From Azorinus chamasolen (taxonomy: Eukaryota; Mollusca; Bivalvia; Cardiida; Solecurtidae): a stretch of 64,000 nucleotides of DNA. The stretch spans positions 56,048,484 through 56,112,483 of the forward strand of contig OY755241.1 of the NCBI GenBank assembly GCA_963576725.1. The letters run 5' to 3'. The notes under the pieces are model-generated. The model was not told the origin of the DNA. It was given only the letters and a program-made list of their open reading frames with translations, and ran no database searches. The translations under genes and the position numbers were made by a program. Shown one piece after another: positions 19,728 through 30,519 of the stretch (position 1 is its first letter; each line of letters opens with the position of its first letter).

Positions 19728-20899
19728 TTTAACATTTTATATCATATATATTAAAATTGCAATTAATTATTACCTAACTATAACCTTTTAAGGTCTTTTT
19801 TTTGTATTTATCATCATTATCAATCATTTAACCCACTTACACATTACTAAAATGCTTATAAAAAGTCAATACCATGGATGTGAAAATGTGTATCCTGGCC
19901 TTGGTGATTTCTTTTCTGTAGGACAAGTAACAGTCCACATATTACCACAATTTTCTTTATTTATTTTCTCATGTCAAGAAATGTCAGTGGCTTATTTGCA
20001 ATTTTTAAACATTTTGCCCCCTGATTTGTTATGCCCCCATACAACTTAGTCCACAGCTGTAACATTGACCATATACATTCATGTGATAGAGACTTCATAT
20101 CTGGTTTGTGAACTCTGATAAAAAAAACTCTTTAGTCAAATAAAGGTCAAGACCATGTGGAGGTAATTGTCACATCAGGGAGCATAGTGTTTTAGACACA
20201 TCTTGCATTAACCATAAAATAACTGGTAAGAGTGTTGCTTGTCTCTACCCCATAATTAATCAGGTTAAAAAGCTGGAGGTAAGTACTGCAGTTCAGACAT
20301 GTTCAGTTCCACCCCAGACACTTTCAGTTTCGACTCAAACAATCAGCACTGGAGATATTTTGACAACAAAAGTCTACACTGAGGATCTCTCAATTTAAGT
20401 AAGAGAAAAAAATAGAACCAACAAACAAAATGGAAAAGCTACTGAGTGATTTTAAAATTCCCCTGACATTTGGACAATTATTGGAGCTTCATACAACAAT
20501 AAGCAAAAGCAAAACCTTAACCTTAGAGAAATAATCTGAAGCAATTGGCTGCGATGACAACTTCTTGAGACAACAAATTTCAAATATCAAACAAGCAGCA
20601 AAAAAACTGAGAAGAGAAACTAAGACTGAATATTTGAAGACAGTATTAAAACTTGAAAGATAACGTAAACCAGAACCTGTACAATCTACATCAGTCCAGA
20701 AGACAGAAGTTGAAACTTTGAGAGAAGTTGTTGAAGATTTAAAAAACTCTGCAAAAAAACATGAACAAGATATAGTATCTTTGACTGAAGTGCAAAATGA
20801 AAACAAGAAACCGCAACAAGATATGAACTCTTTGCAACTGAAATTTTCAAAAAAGCAGTTATCTTTAAAAAAAAATAACTTAAAGCAAAACAAAGGATA

Positions 20900-21859
20900 T
20901 TGGTTAGAAGTTTGAGTAGAAAATCAGTTAGAATAAGCAAACAAATGAGGGTGAATAGTGACCTGCGGAAAAATGTGAAAAGTTTTAAGAAGACCATGAA
21001 ATATGTTGACAATAAAAGGAGAAACTTTGAGGAAGAAAATACCAAATTGAAAGAGACTTTGAAAGAAAAAGAGGACTTGCATATAGATGCATCTGAATAC
21101 AACAATGAAGCAGCGTTAAAAATAGAAATAAGCGATTTAAAGGAGAGTCTTAGTTACTCAGAAAATTTGATAGAAGACAATTTGTCAAAAGTTGATGAAA
21201 CAATAGATTCAGAAAATAATGCTTACACCACAAACACTCAGATATATGTAATGAATTTACTTAGTGAAGGTGTTGGTGTACACCATGTGAATAATGTGAT
21301 GGATCACGTGGCTACTTTGTGTGGCAAGAAGCTATCGAAGTTGCCGTCAGTTTCCACAATCAACAGAATAGGAGATCAGCGTGCCAGTGTGTCGTATTTG
21401 CATATGGATGAGAAATTACGATCAAAAGAACACACCACACTGCAGAGTGATGAAACCAGGAAACACGGTGATGTGTATGAAGTATTTTCTGTTAGAGACA
21501 GTGATCAAAAGGAATGGATCCTTGGTTCAAAAGAAATGAAAGACAAATCTTCAGAAACTTGCCTCTCCACATTAAAACAAGTCATCCAAGACATATCGCA
21601 GTGTACAACAACTAAAACTGGAAAACAAATTCTAACAAATATCACAAACACAATGTCAGACCGAGCAGCTACAGAAAAAAAATTCCACGAACTTTTGAAA
21701 GATTACAGAGAAGAAATATTACCATCAGTATATTCAGGTTGGGAAGAACTATCAGTGGAAGAGAGAGAATCGATAACCACAATGAACAATTTTTATTGTG
21801 GTTTTGCACATTTTGGTAAATTTTGCAGAAGTGTCAGACAATATCGTAAGAGATTTTGA
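20900..21859 (+). CDS. Coiled-coil and RNase H-like part of the broken gene
   Basis: Longest open stretch of the first half (about 319 codons). The N-terminal ~100 residues are Lys/Glu-rich coiled coil (FEEENTKLKETLKEKEDL). Then come LLSEGVGVHHVNNVM, the D-containing LQSDETRKHGD, and MSDRAATEKKFHELL. If the RNase H reading is right, these Asp residues would be catalytic candidates. Frame is lost right after NNFYCGFAHF at about 21815. Confidence 0.5.
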   Translation: MVRSLSRKSVRISKQMRVNSDLRKNVKSFKKTMKYVDNKRRNFEEENTKLKETLKEKEDLHIDASEYNNEAALKIEISDLKESLSYSENLIEDNLSKVDETIDSENNAYTTNTQIYVMNLLSEGVGVHHVNNVMDHVATLCGKKLSKLPSVSTINRIGDQRASVSYLHMDEKLRSKEHTTLQSDETRKHGDVYEVFSVRDSDQKEWILGSKEMKDKSSETCLSTLKQVIQDISQCTTTKTGKQILTNITNTMSDRAATEKKFHELLKDYREEILPSVYSGWEELSVEERESITTMNNFYCGFAHFGKFCRSVRQYRKRF

Positions 21860-22154
21860 AGATAATGTGAAAGGAGAAGAAAGGGTTGGAGCAGAGGCTC
21901 AACCAGAAACAAAACAGTTTACCGAGAAAGGAGAGAGCGGAACTGTGAGGTTAATAAGAACTGCCTGCAAGTGCCTAGCAAGAGGAGGAGGTGAGAAAAG
22001 CGGTTGCTATTCAGATTTTAAGACATTTCTGACTTCTAAGTATGGACAGTCTGGCAAAAAAGCATCCAAATTATTAGTGCCATTTCGTGGAAACAGATTT
22101 AATATTTTATTTTACAATGCAGAAATAGTTCTTTTTTTATCTGATGATATTAAA

Positions 22155-23382
22155 TAATACTTTGAAAAAGTTGATAAACCATCAAATAGGTTGCAAAAGG
22201 CAGTCTACTACGACATTAAAGTGGAATTGTATTTGGCAATATCGAAAGCTTTAGGCCTTTGTTCCAAACTTGTAACTGCTCCCTTTTGGCGAGTCATGGA
22301 AGACAAAGAGTGTTCATTAGAAGAAGCCAGTAAAGTGTACCAAAAGCTCCATCAGTTTCTGAACACTGCTAAAGAAGATAGCTCGGAATTACTTTCTGGT
22401 GACAGTCCTTTGCCACTACTTGTGAAAAAGGACGAAGTGTATGAACGCCTCACACAGCCGGATGAATATGATGCCAAAAACATCACAGTATTACAGCACA
22501 TTCTTGGAGCTTGGAGCACATTACTTCAAAAGGCAGCCAGTGAGCATTTACCTGGGGGTAAATTTTCAGAAGTAGACAGCACTTTGGCGTCCCAAACAGT
22601 GTCAACACCTCGACACAATAAATTTCCTGAAAGGGTATTTGCTCTACTTGACGCATTGACAAGATACCGACCAGTTGCATCTATCCTGTGCAATGAAGCT
22701 TACGTAATGTTTTCACTGAACAAGACAGGGGAGTGGGTTAACACTCTAAGCCCTGAGAAAAAGCGGTTGTTCTTAGATAAGGCTAGGAAAGAGGGTAGAG
22801 AAATTAGAAGGAAATATTTAGAGAGAGTCAAGTCACTAGTAGAAGCTAAGAAAGAAGCTTTAAAAAGAAAAAGAGCTGCTCTAGAAAAGAAGGAACAAAA
22901 CCAATTTAGAGTCAAAGAAAATTTGACAAATGATATGTTATATTATGGATTATGGCAGTTTCCAGAGGTGGTTGATCAGCGGTTGAAAGGGATAAAGTCA
23001 GAAAGTGAAAAGCGAAAGGCTCTGAAAACACAACTGCAGTTCAGAAAAATAGTTCTTGAACAGAAAGGAGATAAAAAGTTATTTCAAATGTCTGAAAAAG
23101 GAAAAGCATGTTCAGTTGAAAAGCTGGTAGAAAATGTGAAGACGCTGATAAAGGACTCAATAGGAAGTGACAGCGGTTCAAATAGAAATATGCTTGTTGG
23201 GAGAAGGATTGTCCACTATCAGATGGTGGAAGACCAGAAAACTCCATTTAATGGTCGAGTTATATCGACAGTTCCTGGCTATCCAGACTGGTGTAATGTC
23301 ATCTATGATGGGGATGAAGCAGTGTATGCTTACAAATTGATAGACGATTACACAGCAGGAGGTCTAGAAATCATTGTTGAAG
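22155..23382 (+). CDS. C-terminal block with Tudor-like barrel
   Basis: Open from just after an in-frame TAA (22155) to a donor at 23383. It contains LGLCSKLVTAPFWRVME, ITVLQHILGAWSTLLQKAA, LPGGKF, a long Lys/Arg/Glu helix (about 22780-22920), and the terminal barrel VGRRIVHYQMVEDQ .. VIYDGDEAVYAYKL .. GGLEIIVE. It splices in phase to 24656 (gaag|agctt). Confidence 0.6.
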
Positions 23383-23520
23383 GTGCATACCTGATGATCA
23401 TGTTAAACCCATTTTATTTGCAAAGTTCAGTTCTCTTTGTTTGTGTTGCCAAGCATATAATTTGTATTGTTACCATTTGTGTTTGCAAGCTTATTATTTG
23501 ATAGTTACATTTTTTTGTTG

Positions 23521-23783
23521 CCAGGGTTACAGATAAGGTCTAGATGCAATTGGGTATTTACTCCTTGATTTTTTACAGAAATGGGTGTTTGCAATTTTTA
23601 TTGGGTATTGACAATTTTCATAATTGGGTATTATTCATATTCTCATTAGGTATTCTAAACTTTTTTGCTTTCTGCTATATTTATTTGTTTTGTGTTACTC
23701 TTTTTTTTTTATTTAAAAACGTTGCTTTTTCCACAATTTTAATTGGGTAAATACCCCAATACTCCCCTTATCTGTAACCCTGG
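23521..23783. mobile_element. 263-bp element, 18-bp perfect inverted ends
   Basis: Ends ccagggttacagataagg and ccttatctgtaaccctgg are exact reverse complements. Internal (a)attgggta motifs recur five times. Flanking ttg on both sides may be a target duplication. It lies in the last intron of the broken gene. Class unknown. Confidence 0.75.
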
Positions 23784-23894
23784 TTGCCAAGCATATCATT
23801 ATAGTTACCTTTTATGTTTGCAAGCTTATTATTTGTAGTTACATTTTGTATTGCCAAGCATATCTTTTGTTTAGTTACATATTGTGTTTGAATG

Positions 23895-24035
23895 CTTATT
23901 CCAGCTTGCTTGCGGTAAGTTGGTGGTTCTACCTGGATGTTCTTCTGTGCACGAAACAATGTATTTTTTTCCGTGCACAGAATAACATCTAGGGTCTTCC
24001 TCCACCTGTAATTAGCTGGCCGTTTTGATATGACT
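23895..24035. repeat. Family H hairpin repeat, copy 1
   Basis: Contains ttcttctgtgcacgaaacaa and its partner ccgtgcacagaataac, an 11-bp hairpin (ttctgtgcacg/cgtgcacagaa). Edges are agcttgcttgcggtaagttg and ccacctgtaattagctgg. Other copies at 53260-53425 and 60880-61000. It translates for some distance on the minus strand, but this is repeat sequence. Confidence 0.65.
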
Positions 24036-24194
24036 GAAATACTGTTAAAAGGACATAAAACATGATAAAAGCAAACCAAACTTATCATTTGTATAGTTAT
24101 ACTATTTCTGCTCTTTTAAACAAAATGCACTAGATACCCAGTATGGAATTTATCTATTTGATAATGTATAAAGGGTCTATTTCATCATGTCATC

Positions 24195-24270
24195 TCATCA
24201 TTCATCAGTGCTATATTACCTATTCAGTGTTGCAGTGTCGTAAAACCCAACTCACTCACTAACTCATGTT
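24195..24270 (+). mobile_element. SINE tail fragment
   Basis: cagtgtcgtaaaacccaac followed by actcactcac matches the tail of the SINE at 2466-2520 (gttttacgtccaacc / gtgagtgag) in opposite orientation. Only the 3' part is present. Confidence 0.6.
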
Positions 24271-24315
24271 TTGCCAATGATTTGCATTGTATTGCCAATT
24301 TAAAAACCATCAATT

Positions 24316-24540
24316 TTAATCCTTTCCATGTTCTATGTTTATTCCAAATTTCAATACCTACTGACTATTGATGGACAAAATAGTACATTGCAGCCATTTT
24401 AGAAAGTACATAGAAACAAATTTCAAATTTCACTAGCAAACAGAATAGACCCCGATCAGACAGCTCCTATAGGAGCCATCTGATCTGGGTCTTCTCCGTC
24501 TGTAGATGCGTGAAAACACGTTTATTAGGTAAAGGGTTAA
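24316..24540. mobile_element. Family A MITE, reverse orientation
   Basis: TTAATCCTTTCCATG start, GGTAAAGGGTTAA end, hairpin accccgatcagacagctcc .. ggagccatctgatctgggt. It lies in the last intron of the broken gene. Confidence 0.7.
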
Positions 24541-24655
24541 ATAGGAGAGAAAAGCTCTATTTCTATTACAGGCATTGTTGATTGCCCAATACTGGGAATG
24601 TGTAAACAAAACCCACAGAAATGTTGCTTTTAACTAGACCATTTACTATTTTCAG

Positions 24656-24741
24656 AGCTTGCAGAACCCCCAGAAAAAAGACAGAGGACAACTGAAAGTG
24701 CAGGACAGCTCACACAAAGCTGCAGCACCAGTAGGAAATAA
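24656..24741 (+). CDS. Last exon of the coiled-coil/Tudor-like gene
   Basis: Acceptor ATTTTCAG, then ELAEPPEKRQRTTESAGQ .. and a TAA at 24739-24741. The basic KRQR followed by a polar tail suits a nuclear protein. Phase matches the donor at 23383. Confidence 0.55.
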
Positions 24742-24744
24742 GGT

Positions 24745-26105
24745 ATATGAATTAATTTTATTTTTACCAACTGCAGTAATAACCTTCTTTGTATAAGGCA
24801 ACGATGTGAAAACTACCCTCAAAGTCATGATAAAAATAGATGTTTTTGTGAAACACTATTCGCCCAGATGTGACCATGACCACTAAATGACCTTGAACCA
24901 TGACCTTGAACTTTGTCTGACATGTCCCAATGTGTACTGAGCTCAATAAGTTTGTTGAGTGGAGTACACATGCTAAATATGAAGACTCTGTCATATGTAG
25001 TGTTTAAGATATGGCGAAGGTTAATTTTAGCCTATATGACCTTTAAGTGACCTTGACCTTTGCAGATCATAACCAACGTTTACTGAGGTCAAGTGCTTCT
25101 TGAGATGAATACACCTGCCAAATATGAAGTCCCTATCACATGCAGTTCAAAAGACATGGCCATGGTTATGTTGTGTACAGACACCAACTGACATACACTA
25201 CAGATCAAAACCAACATGCCACCTGGAGGTTGGACGATGATATGGGGTCATTAAAAAAATCATAAAAAAATCACCAAAGAGAGATATCAATCTAACAACT
25301 GAACCATAATGATTTATACAGATATGTTTAAGGCTAAGCAAGGTTCTAGCTTTTTAGATTAATAAAAAATATTTTTATTATATTTATAATGCCTTCTGTC
25401 ATTATTGGAGCCAAAATCGTATATTGCAATTTCGTAATTACCTCAGTGTATACTTTAAAAAAATCATAAAAATAAAACCAATAAAGATATTAAGCTCAAA
25501 TAAAAGCATATTCCTTTAAAATGTTAGCTTATTACATATGGTCATTTTCAAGAATCTAGCTTGATTTTTAAAAAATTGTTGGTTCTTGCTAATGTGGGGT
25601 GCTATGCACACGCGTTATGCACTGGCAGTGCAATTGCAAGTAACAAAACACAAATAACCACCGACGGTGGTCTGACCTAATACTATATTCTGTACAATAT
25701 CCCTTGACAAGGTACTGACAGAATAAAGCTGAGAACCCCCTTGTAAACTACAGCAACAATAACAATAAAGTAGCGTATGTAACGCTAAATAACTGTATGC
25801 AAATTTAGAATTGAAACTTTTGAAATATAAATCAAATAAGAAACAACATATAATATAGGAAGCACGTGTGTACCAATCCGACCTAGTCCAACCTGGACCA
25901 GCCAAGTCTGCCAAAAGAAGGGACGAGACACACGCGCAACAGCTTTATATAGGCCCAATTGTAGCGTGATGAATGCTGGTTCCAATAAATCTCATTTACA
26001 AGTAATAGAAGAGTGATACCACTGACTATCAATCTGATTGGCTAAGGTCAAAGTACATCAGTATGGTCGACAACACGCTCGAAATTCAATGATGAAAGAC
26101 AATTT
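24745..26105. other. Intergenic; 'aagtgaccttgacc' repeat and AT-rich DNA
   Basis: 24880-25150 is two diverged units with gaccttgaaccatgacc, tactgagctcaataag and atatgaagactctgtca, a repeat type common in bivalves. From 25200 to 26100 I found no repeat seen elsewhere in the window and no supported gene. Confidence 0.5.
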
Positions 26106-26110
26106 GTCGG

Positions 26111-26698
26111 ATGATAAATGAATTACTAAGTGTACCAACGGAATCTAAAAAGAAACAGGCTTTAAAATGTAAGTACATAATGTTACTGTACCATAACGGC
26201 CAAAACTTCAATTTTAAAATTGTTAATTATCCTTTTCTAGATGGGGATGTGCCACGTTCTACATCTTATGGGGTTTATATTTCTCAACTTATTAGGTTTG
26301 CCCGGGCCTGTTCTTTGCTTGAAGATTTTAACAGACGTAATTTAGTTATAACTGATAAACTTCTTAAGCAAGGTTACAGATATCACAAACTTCGGAAAAC
26401 CTTTTCTAAATTTTATTATCGAAATTTACCTCTCATTAGTAAATATAATTGCAATCTACGGACGTTACTGCGACAAGGCATTTCTCAACCAGAATTTTAT
26501 GGGGATGTTATCTACAAACTTAGGAAAATTCGGGGTCATATCCATTTTCATGATTTGTTTATAAAACGCATTAAAACATTTAAAAAGAAAGGTTATGATC
26601 CTATTATATTGCAACACACTGCATGTTTGGTTATCGACCCTTTTACAGTCGGTAGCTACGCTTCCCTCTTTGCTTGCGCGATGACAGGCCGAGGGTAG
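26111..26698 (+). pseudogene. Penelope-like element RT C-terminal fragment
   Basis: 195 codons reading FKIVNYPFLDGDVPRSTSYG, SQLIRFARACSLLEDF, LLKQGYRYHKLRKTF, GISQPEFYGDVIYKL and a terminal QHTACLVIDPFTV. This order (FLD, then Y..S.H-like region, then L..A/R..C, then GY) corresponds to the C-terminal third of Penelope-type reverse transcriptases as I remember them, and to a frequent mollusc/coral repeat protein. The catalytic YVDD part and upstream RT are absent, so the copy is 5'-truncated. Alternative: an unclassified LINE. Confidence 0.55.
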
Positions 26699-27480
26699 TA
26701 CTCTATGATGGTATACTCTTAAACTTGGATACAGGAGGAGCTTACCAGACTCATGTATTACTTTTTCCCTGTCGTGCCCTTAACGGCTTACCTGCAGGTG
26801 CTCTGACTTCAGCAAAGTCATTGAGTACATATTTGACGGTTTGTCACAGTTATTATGCTATGTTTTACATGTTGCCCTGTGTTCACCGTCGTCTATGTTG
26901 TGGGTAAGTCCAGCGGGGATACCTTTATTTACAATATTTGTAAAGCTAGGGTGACTTTGAGAGAAGTGTGAGGTAAGGACGTCCGTAAACCGGTTTAAAC
27001 CCCCAGTGGTGTTTTTGCTGCTGACCGTGCCAAGGCGGTACTCTCTTTGTCACCCTTCCTTTTGTTTGCCTTGCGTCTTTGTGCTGTGGTTTGTTCATGT
27101 TGTGGAACGTTTGTCCCTGTTTCTTGTGTGTCTTTTGGTGTTTTCTGTGTTCATTTCGTGTGTGTGTGTGCGTTTGGGTGTGTGTGTGTGTCATGCTGTC
27201 TATCGGTGTTTTGGTGGTGGTTGCGTCTTGCATGTGGCTTTGCCTGCTTGACTTTACTACTTTTCCATTCAAGTGTAATCAAACGATCAACAGAGTTAAA
27301 TGGTATAAAAACCGGTAGACCCAGCGGACGAAAGCACATCTGCTACACAAATCGACCCCTCACCGTCATTTCATGCAGTTATTTTATTTAATGTTGTTTT
27401 ATGCCACTTTGCTTTCTATGCTTATGCTTTGTATTTTGTGTATATGAAATGTCGTGTCAAAAGCTTTATCGAGCTTATGT
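26699..27480 (+). repeat. 3' untranslated tail of the Penelope-like element
   Basis: Downstream of the RT stop: a GC-rich segment with gtaaaccggtttaaacccc, gctgctgaccgtgccaagg, a (gt)n run near 27160-27195, and the tail tttgctttctatgcttatg shared with 16370. Several frames are open here in both strands because of low complexity; none is supported as a gene. Confidence 0.5.
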
Positions 27481-27955
27481 TTTCTCGCTTCTCAGCCGTG
27501 CTAGATAAGCTGAGTTACTAAAAATAGCCGTACTAGAAATCCTTATCTGGAACACCCCGTGACTAGTGTATTCATACGCGCGATTGGGTAAAATCAATAC
27601 AAGGGATGGAATTCTTACAGAATTATACCAACATTTCTATAGGCAACAACCGTATGAATTGAAATTAATATAATTAATTAGCACGAGTATGAAATTCTAT
27701 TTATCATATAAACACTTTAAAAGCCTATTTAATTATAGACCGAAGACGTTGTTTTGTAGTCACTAAGTTATTTATATTTTACGCCAAAACGAAAAGTTTG
27801 TAGTTGTCATAACAAATGACGTCATTTTGTCACGTCTAAAGTTATGCTGCAGTCTGTTGCTATTAGATATGGAAGTCGTATTCCGCAATGTAAAGTAGTA
27901 CTTCACAAAATTCGTTAATTTACTTGGTTTTAGGGCGAAATTCAGCGAGAAAAAT

Positions 27956-28026
27956 AATCAAGCATGGGTTTTGTTAAAGCCTTCGGGTATAGAAACCCCC
28001 GTCTTTAACAAAACCCATGCTTGATT
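27956..28026. repeat. Perfect 24-bp hairpin
   Basis: aatcaagcatgggttttgtt + aaag at 27956 and its exact complement at 28003-28026 enclose a 23-nt loop. It sits where the 28 kb element copy departs from the 16 kb copy, so it may be the end of an inserted element. Confidence 0.75.
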
Positions 28027-28039
28027 CTATTAATCTGTT

Positions 28040-28390
28040 GAACCTGCACCGACTTGTACGCGGGAACCATTTCAAACAATGGACAAGACTAATTCACCAG
28101 CAGCATCGGTTCGGGGTAAAAAAGCGGACAAGTCTGTTTCCCAGAATAAGGACATTCGAGATAACCGCCACAAACACACTCCTTACAAAATATAAAGGCG
28201 AATTTACTGACAATTGTAACCTGCTTAGGTTTACGTGAGTAAAAGTACACACTTTATTTTGTCGTTTTATTGCTTCAAATACGTATATATGTCCACTATA
28301 TAATAGTTCACATCTGTGTACTCTAAATGGTGATATCGAGCTACTTTCGGTTTTAACGATATCCCGGCAGACGGCACCTGTCACAAAATT
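28040..28390 (+). repeat. Retroelement leader, copy 2, with 38-codon ORF
   Basis: gcgggaaccatttcaaacaa then the ATG at 28079 starting the same short ORF as at 16713 (38 codons to TAA at 28193). The block ggtgatatcgagctac at 28328 is shared with 15172. Short ORF and leader are over 95% alike between copies by eye. Confidence 0.6.
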
Positions 28391-28399
28391 AGCATGCTG

Positions 28400-30028
28400 T
28401 CTTACGGGTCATTAATGAGACTAACTATATAACAGAGTCAGATCCATCTTCAAAGGCAAATATTTTAAACAAGCAATTTCAGAAAGCCTTCACCCCGACC
28501 TCTTCCACAGCTATTCCGAATAAGGGCTCGAGCCCCCATCCGAACATGACCGATATAACCATTACTCAAACTGTCATTCTCTAACTACTTGGCAACATCG
28601 ATCCTCATAAAGCATCAGGGCCAGACTCAATGCAATGTAAAGATATAGCGCCAATCCATGTTGTTTAATAAATCTCTGGCTTCTGGCAAAATACCCGCTG
28701 ATTGGAAACATGCAAATGTCTGTTCTGTTTTTAAAAATGGAGATAAACTTGACGCTATCAATTACAGACCGATCTCTCTAACATGCATCTGCTGTAAAAT
28801 TCTTGAACATGTAGTCTCTAGTTCCATAATGACCCACTTAGAAAAAACAATATTCTTTATGACCTTAAGCATGGGTTTAGATCGTCGCGTTCATGCGAGA
28901 CACAGCTTATCTCTTTCTTTCAAAACAGCCGATCACAAGATAAAAAATATCCAAACTGACGTCATTATAATGGACTTTGACAAAGTCCCACACAAACATC
29001 TACTCTATAAGCTACACTAAAATGGTATAAATAACAATGCCCTGAATTGAATTTCAGACTTTCTAGATAACAGGACGCAGACAGTGGTCCTGGAGGGTGA
29101 AATTTCAGATAAGGTGGCTGTCACCTGCGGTGTACCCCAGGGTATTGTTCTGGGCCCAATCCTCTTCCTCATTTATATAAATGACCTGGCAGATTATATG
29201 AAACACAGCACTTTAAGACTTTTCGCTGATGACAGCATCATTTACAATGAAATAAAAAACTCAAATGATGCAGAACTCCTCCAGTCTGATCTAGCGGCAG
29301 CAGGTGCATGGGAGAGGGATTGGCTGATGCACTTCCACCCTGATAAGTGCAACATCTTAAGCATCAAATACTGTTACAAATTGCACAACCACATATTAGA
29401 AAAAGTCGATTCATCTAAATATTTAGGAATAACTCTCCAAAGCAGTCTTAAGTGGGATAAACATTTTAATTCAATCACAAACAGAGCAAACCAGTCCCTG
29501 GGATTTCTCGGCAGAAACTTAAAAATCAGCTCAACTAAAGTGAAGGAACATGCTTATAAGGCTATTGTGAGACCAAAGCTTGAATATGCGTCATCAGTCT
29601 GGGACCCATATACCAAAAATCAAATTAACCAGATAGAAAGAGTACAAAGAATGGCAGCACGATTTGTAACAAATAGATACCACAACACTAGCTCAATTTC
29701 GGAAATGTTAAATAACCTAAATTGGCCTACCTTAGAAGTACGAAGAACAAGAACCCGTCTGATAATGTTTTATAAAATAATACACCAAATTGTCGCAATC
29801 TACCCTGAAAATTATCTCCTCGTTCCAACTGATTCTAGAACTAGACATGGAAATATTTATGGATATAAACAAATAGGAACATCCAAAGACCCTTATAAAT
29901 ACTCTTTCTATCCAAGAACAATCTGTCAGTGGAATATGCTGCCAGTGACTGCACAACAAGCACCCACAGCCGACTCTTTTAAAGCTATTGTTACTGTGCC
30001 CATTATCGTCTCCACCTTCAATTTTTAG
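28400..30028 (+). pseudogene. LINE (jockey/CR1-like) reverse transcriptase, broken
   Basis: Starts near DPSSKANILNKQFQKAFTP, then frame breaks; NYRPISLTCICCKILEHV (about 28760) is RT motif 1-2. MDFDKVPHKHLLYKL lacks several residues of the usual DF.KAFD.V block, so a catalytic Asp region is deleted. From 29084 a long open frame holds GVPQGIVLGPILFLIYINDL, the catalytic LFADDSIIY, and a C-terminus with SSVWDPYTKNQINQIERVQ and YSFYPRTICQWNMLP. No endonuclease domain is present. The 3' end near 30250 has (gaa)n-like aagaagaagaagatt. Non-LTR retrotransposon, 5'-truncated and inactive. Confidence 0.85.
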
Positions 30029-30267
30029 ATAAACATACTCTTAATTCACGTATAAAGTTTTACCACTAAGCATGTTTAAAGTCTTATCTTTCATCATTTA
30101 GTGTTATTCTTATCATGTATAAAGTTCTATCTAGCACAAGTTCTGAAACATGTCGCTTTTAAAACTTTTAGTACTTTTAAATATATTTTAATGTTTTTAA
30201 ACCAGCGCCTACACATAATCCTCAATGTAATGAGGGAGTGTAGTAATCTCAAAGAAGAAGAAGAAGA

Positions 30268-30511
30268 TTAACCCTTCCCTGCACAGAATTCATGTAAGAA
30301 ATAATGATATCATGAATATTTATAAGCTAATGTTTTAATGACATTTGTAGACAGGGTTGTTTTGTTAGTATAAACTGTAGAGTCGGACCTATTACAATTT
30401 CATAAATAAACCGAGCAGACCCAGATCATACGGCTCATATGGGTGCGATATGATCTGGGTCTACGCTGTTTGCAAATGCATGAAAACACGTTTATATTAG
30501 AGAAAGGGTTA
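30268..30511. mobile_element. Hairpin MITE, family A/D mosaic
   Basis: TTAACCCTTCCCTGCACAGAATTCATG on the left is like a family D tail in reverse; the right half (gatctgggtctacgctgtttgc .. aacacgtttatattag .. gaaagggtta) is family A. Hairpin gatcatacggctcatatggg / gcgatatgatc has drifted. It adjoins the LINE 3' end. Confidence 0.6.
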
Positions 30512-30519
30512 CATCTTTA

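Larger units (their letters stand above)
18593..24741 (+). pseudogene. Coiled-coil / RNase H-like / Tudor-like protein, broken frame
   Basis: Exons 18593-18745 and 19074-19265 give an acidic Ser-rich, then basic NLS-like N-terminus. A large exon block follows at 20264-23382, then a last exon 24656-24741 ending in TAA. The body starts with a coiled coil, continues with a part that looks like an RNase H-fold transposase (LQSDETRKHGDVYEVF; NTMSDRAATEK; NNFYCGF), then conserved helical segments (VPFRGNRFNILFYNAE; LPGGKF), and ends in a barrel-like VGRRIVHYQ..VIYDGDEAVYAY segment resembling Tudor/SAWADEE readers. I remember similar uncharacterised multi-copy proteins in molluscs and corals, but no function. 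The body carries in-frame stops (near 20396, 20537, 20660, 22155) and frame shifts (near 20900 and 21800), so this copy is probably dead. Confidence 0.6.

Noticed and set aside
20489..21105. Minus-strand ORFs of 134 and 139 codons (Phe/Ser/Leu-rich)
   Set aside because: Antisense shadows of the Lys/Glu coiled coil on the plus strand.
27006..27391. Overlapping ORFs on both strands rich in Cys/Val or His/Thr
   Set aside because: Low-complexity (gt)n-rich 3' tail of a retroelement; simultaneous open frames on both strands are a composition effect.
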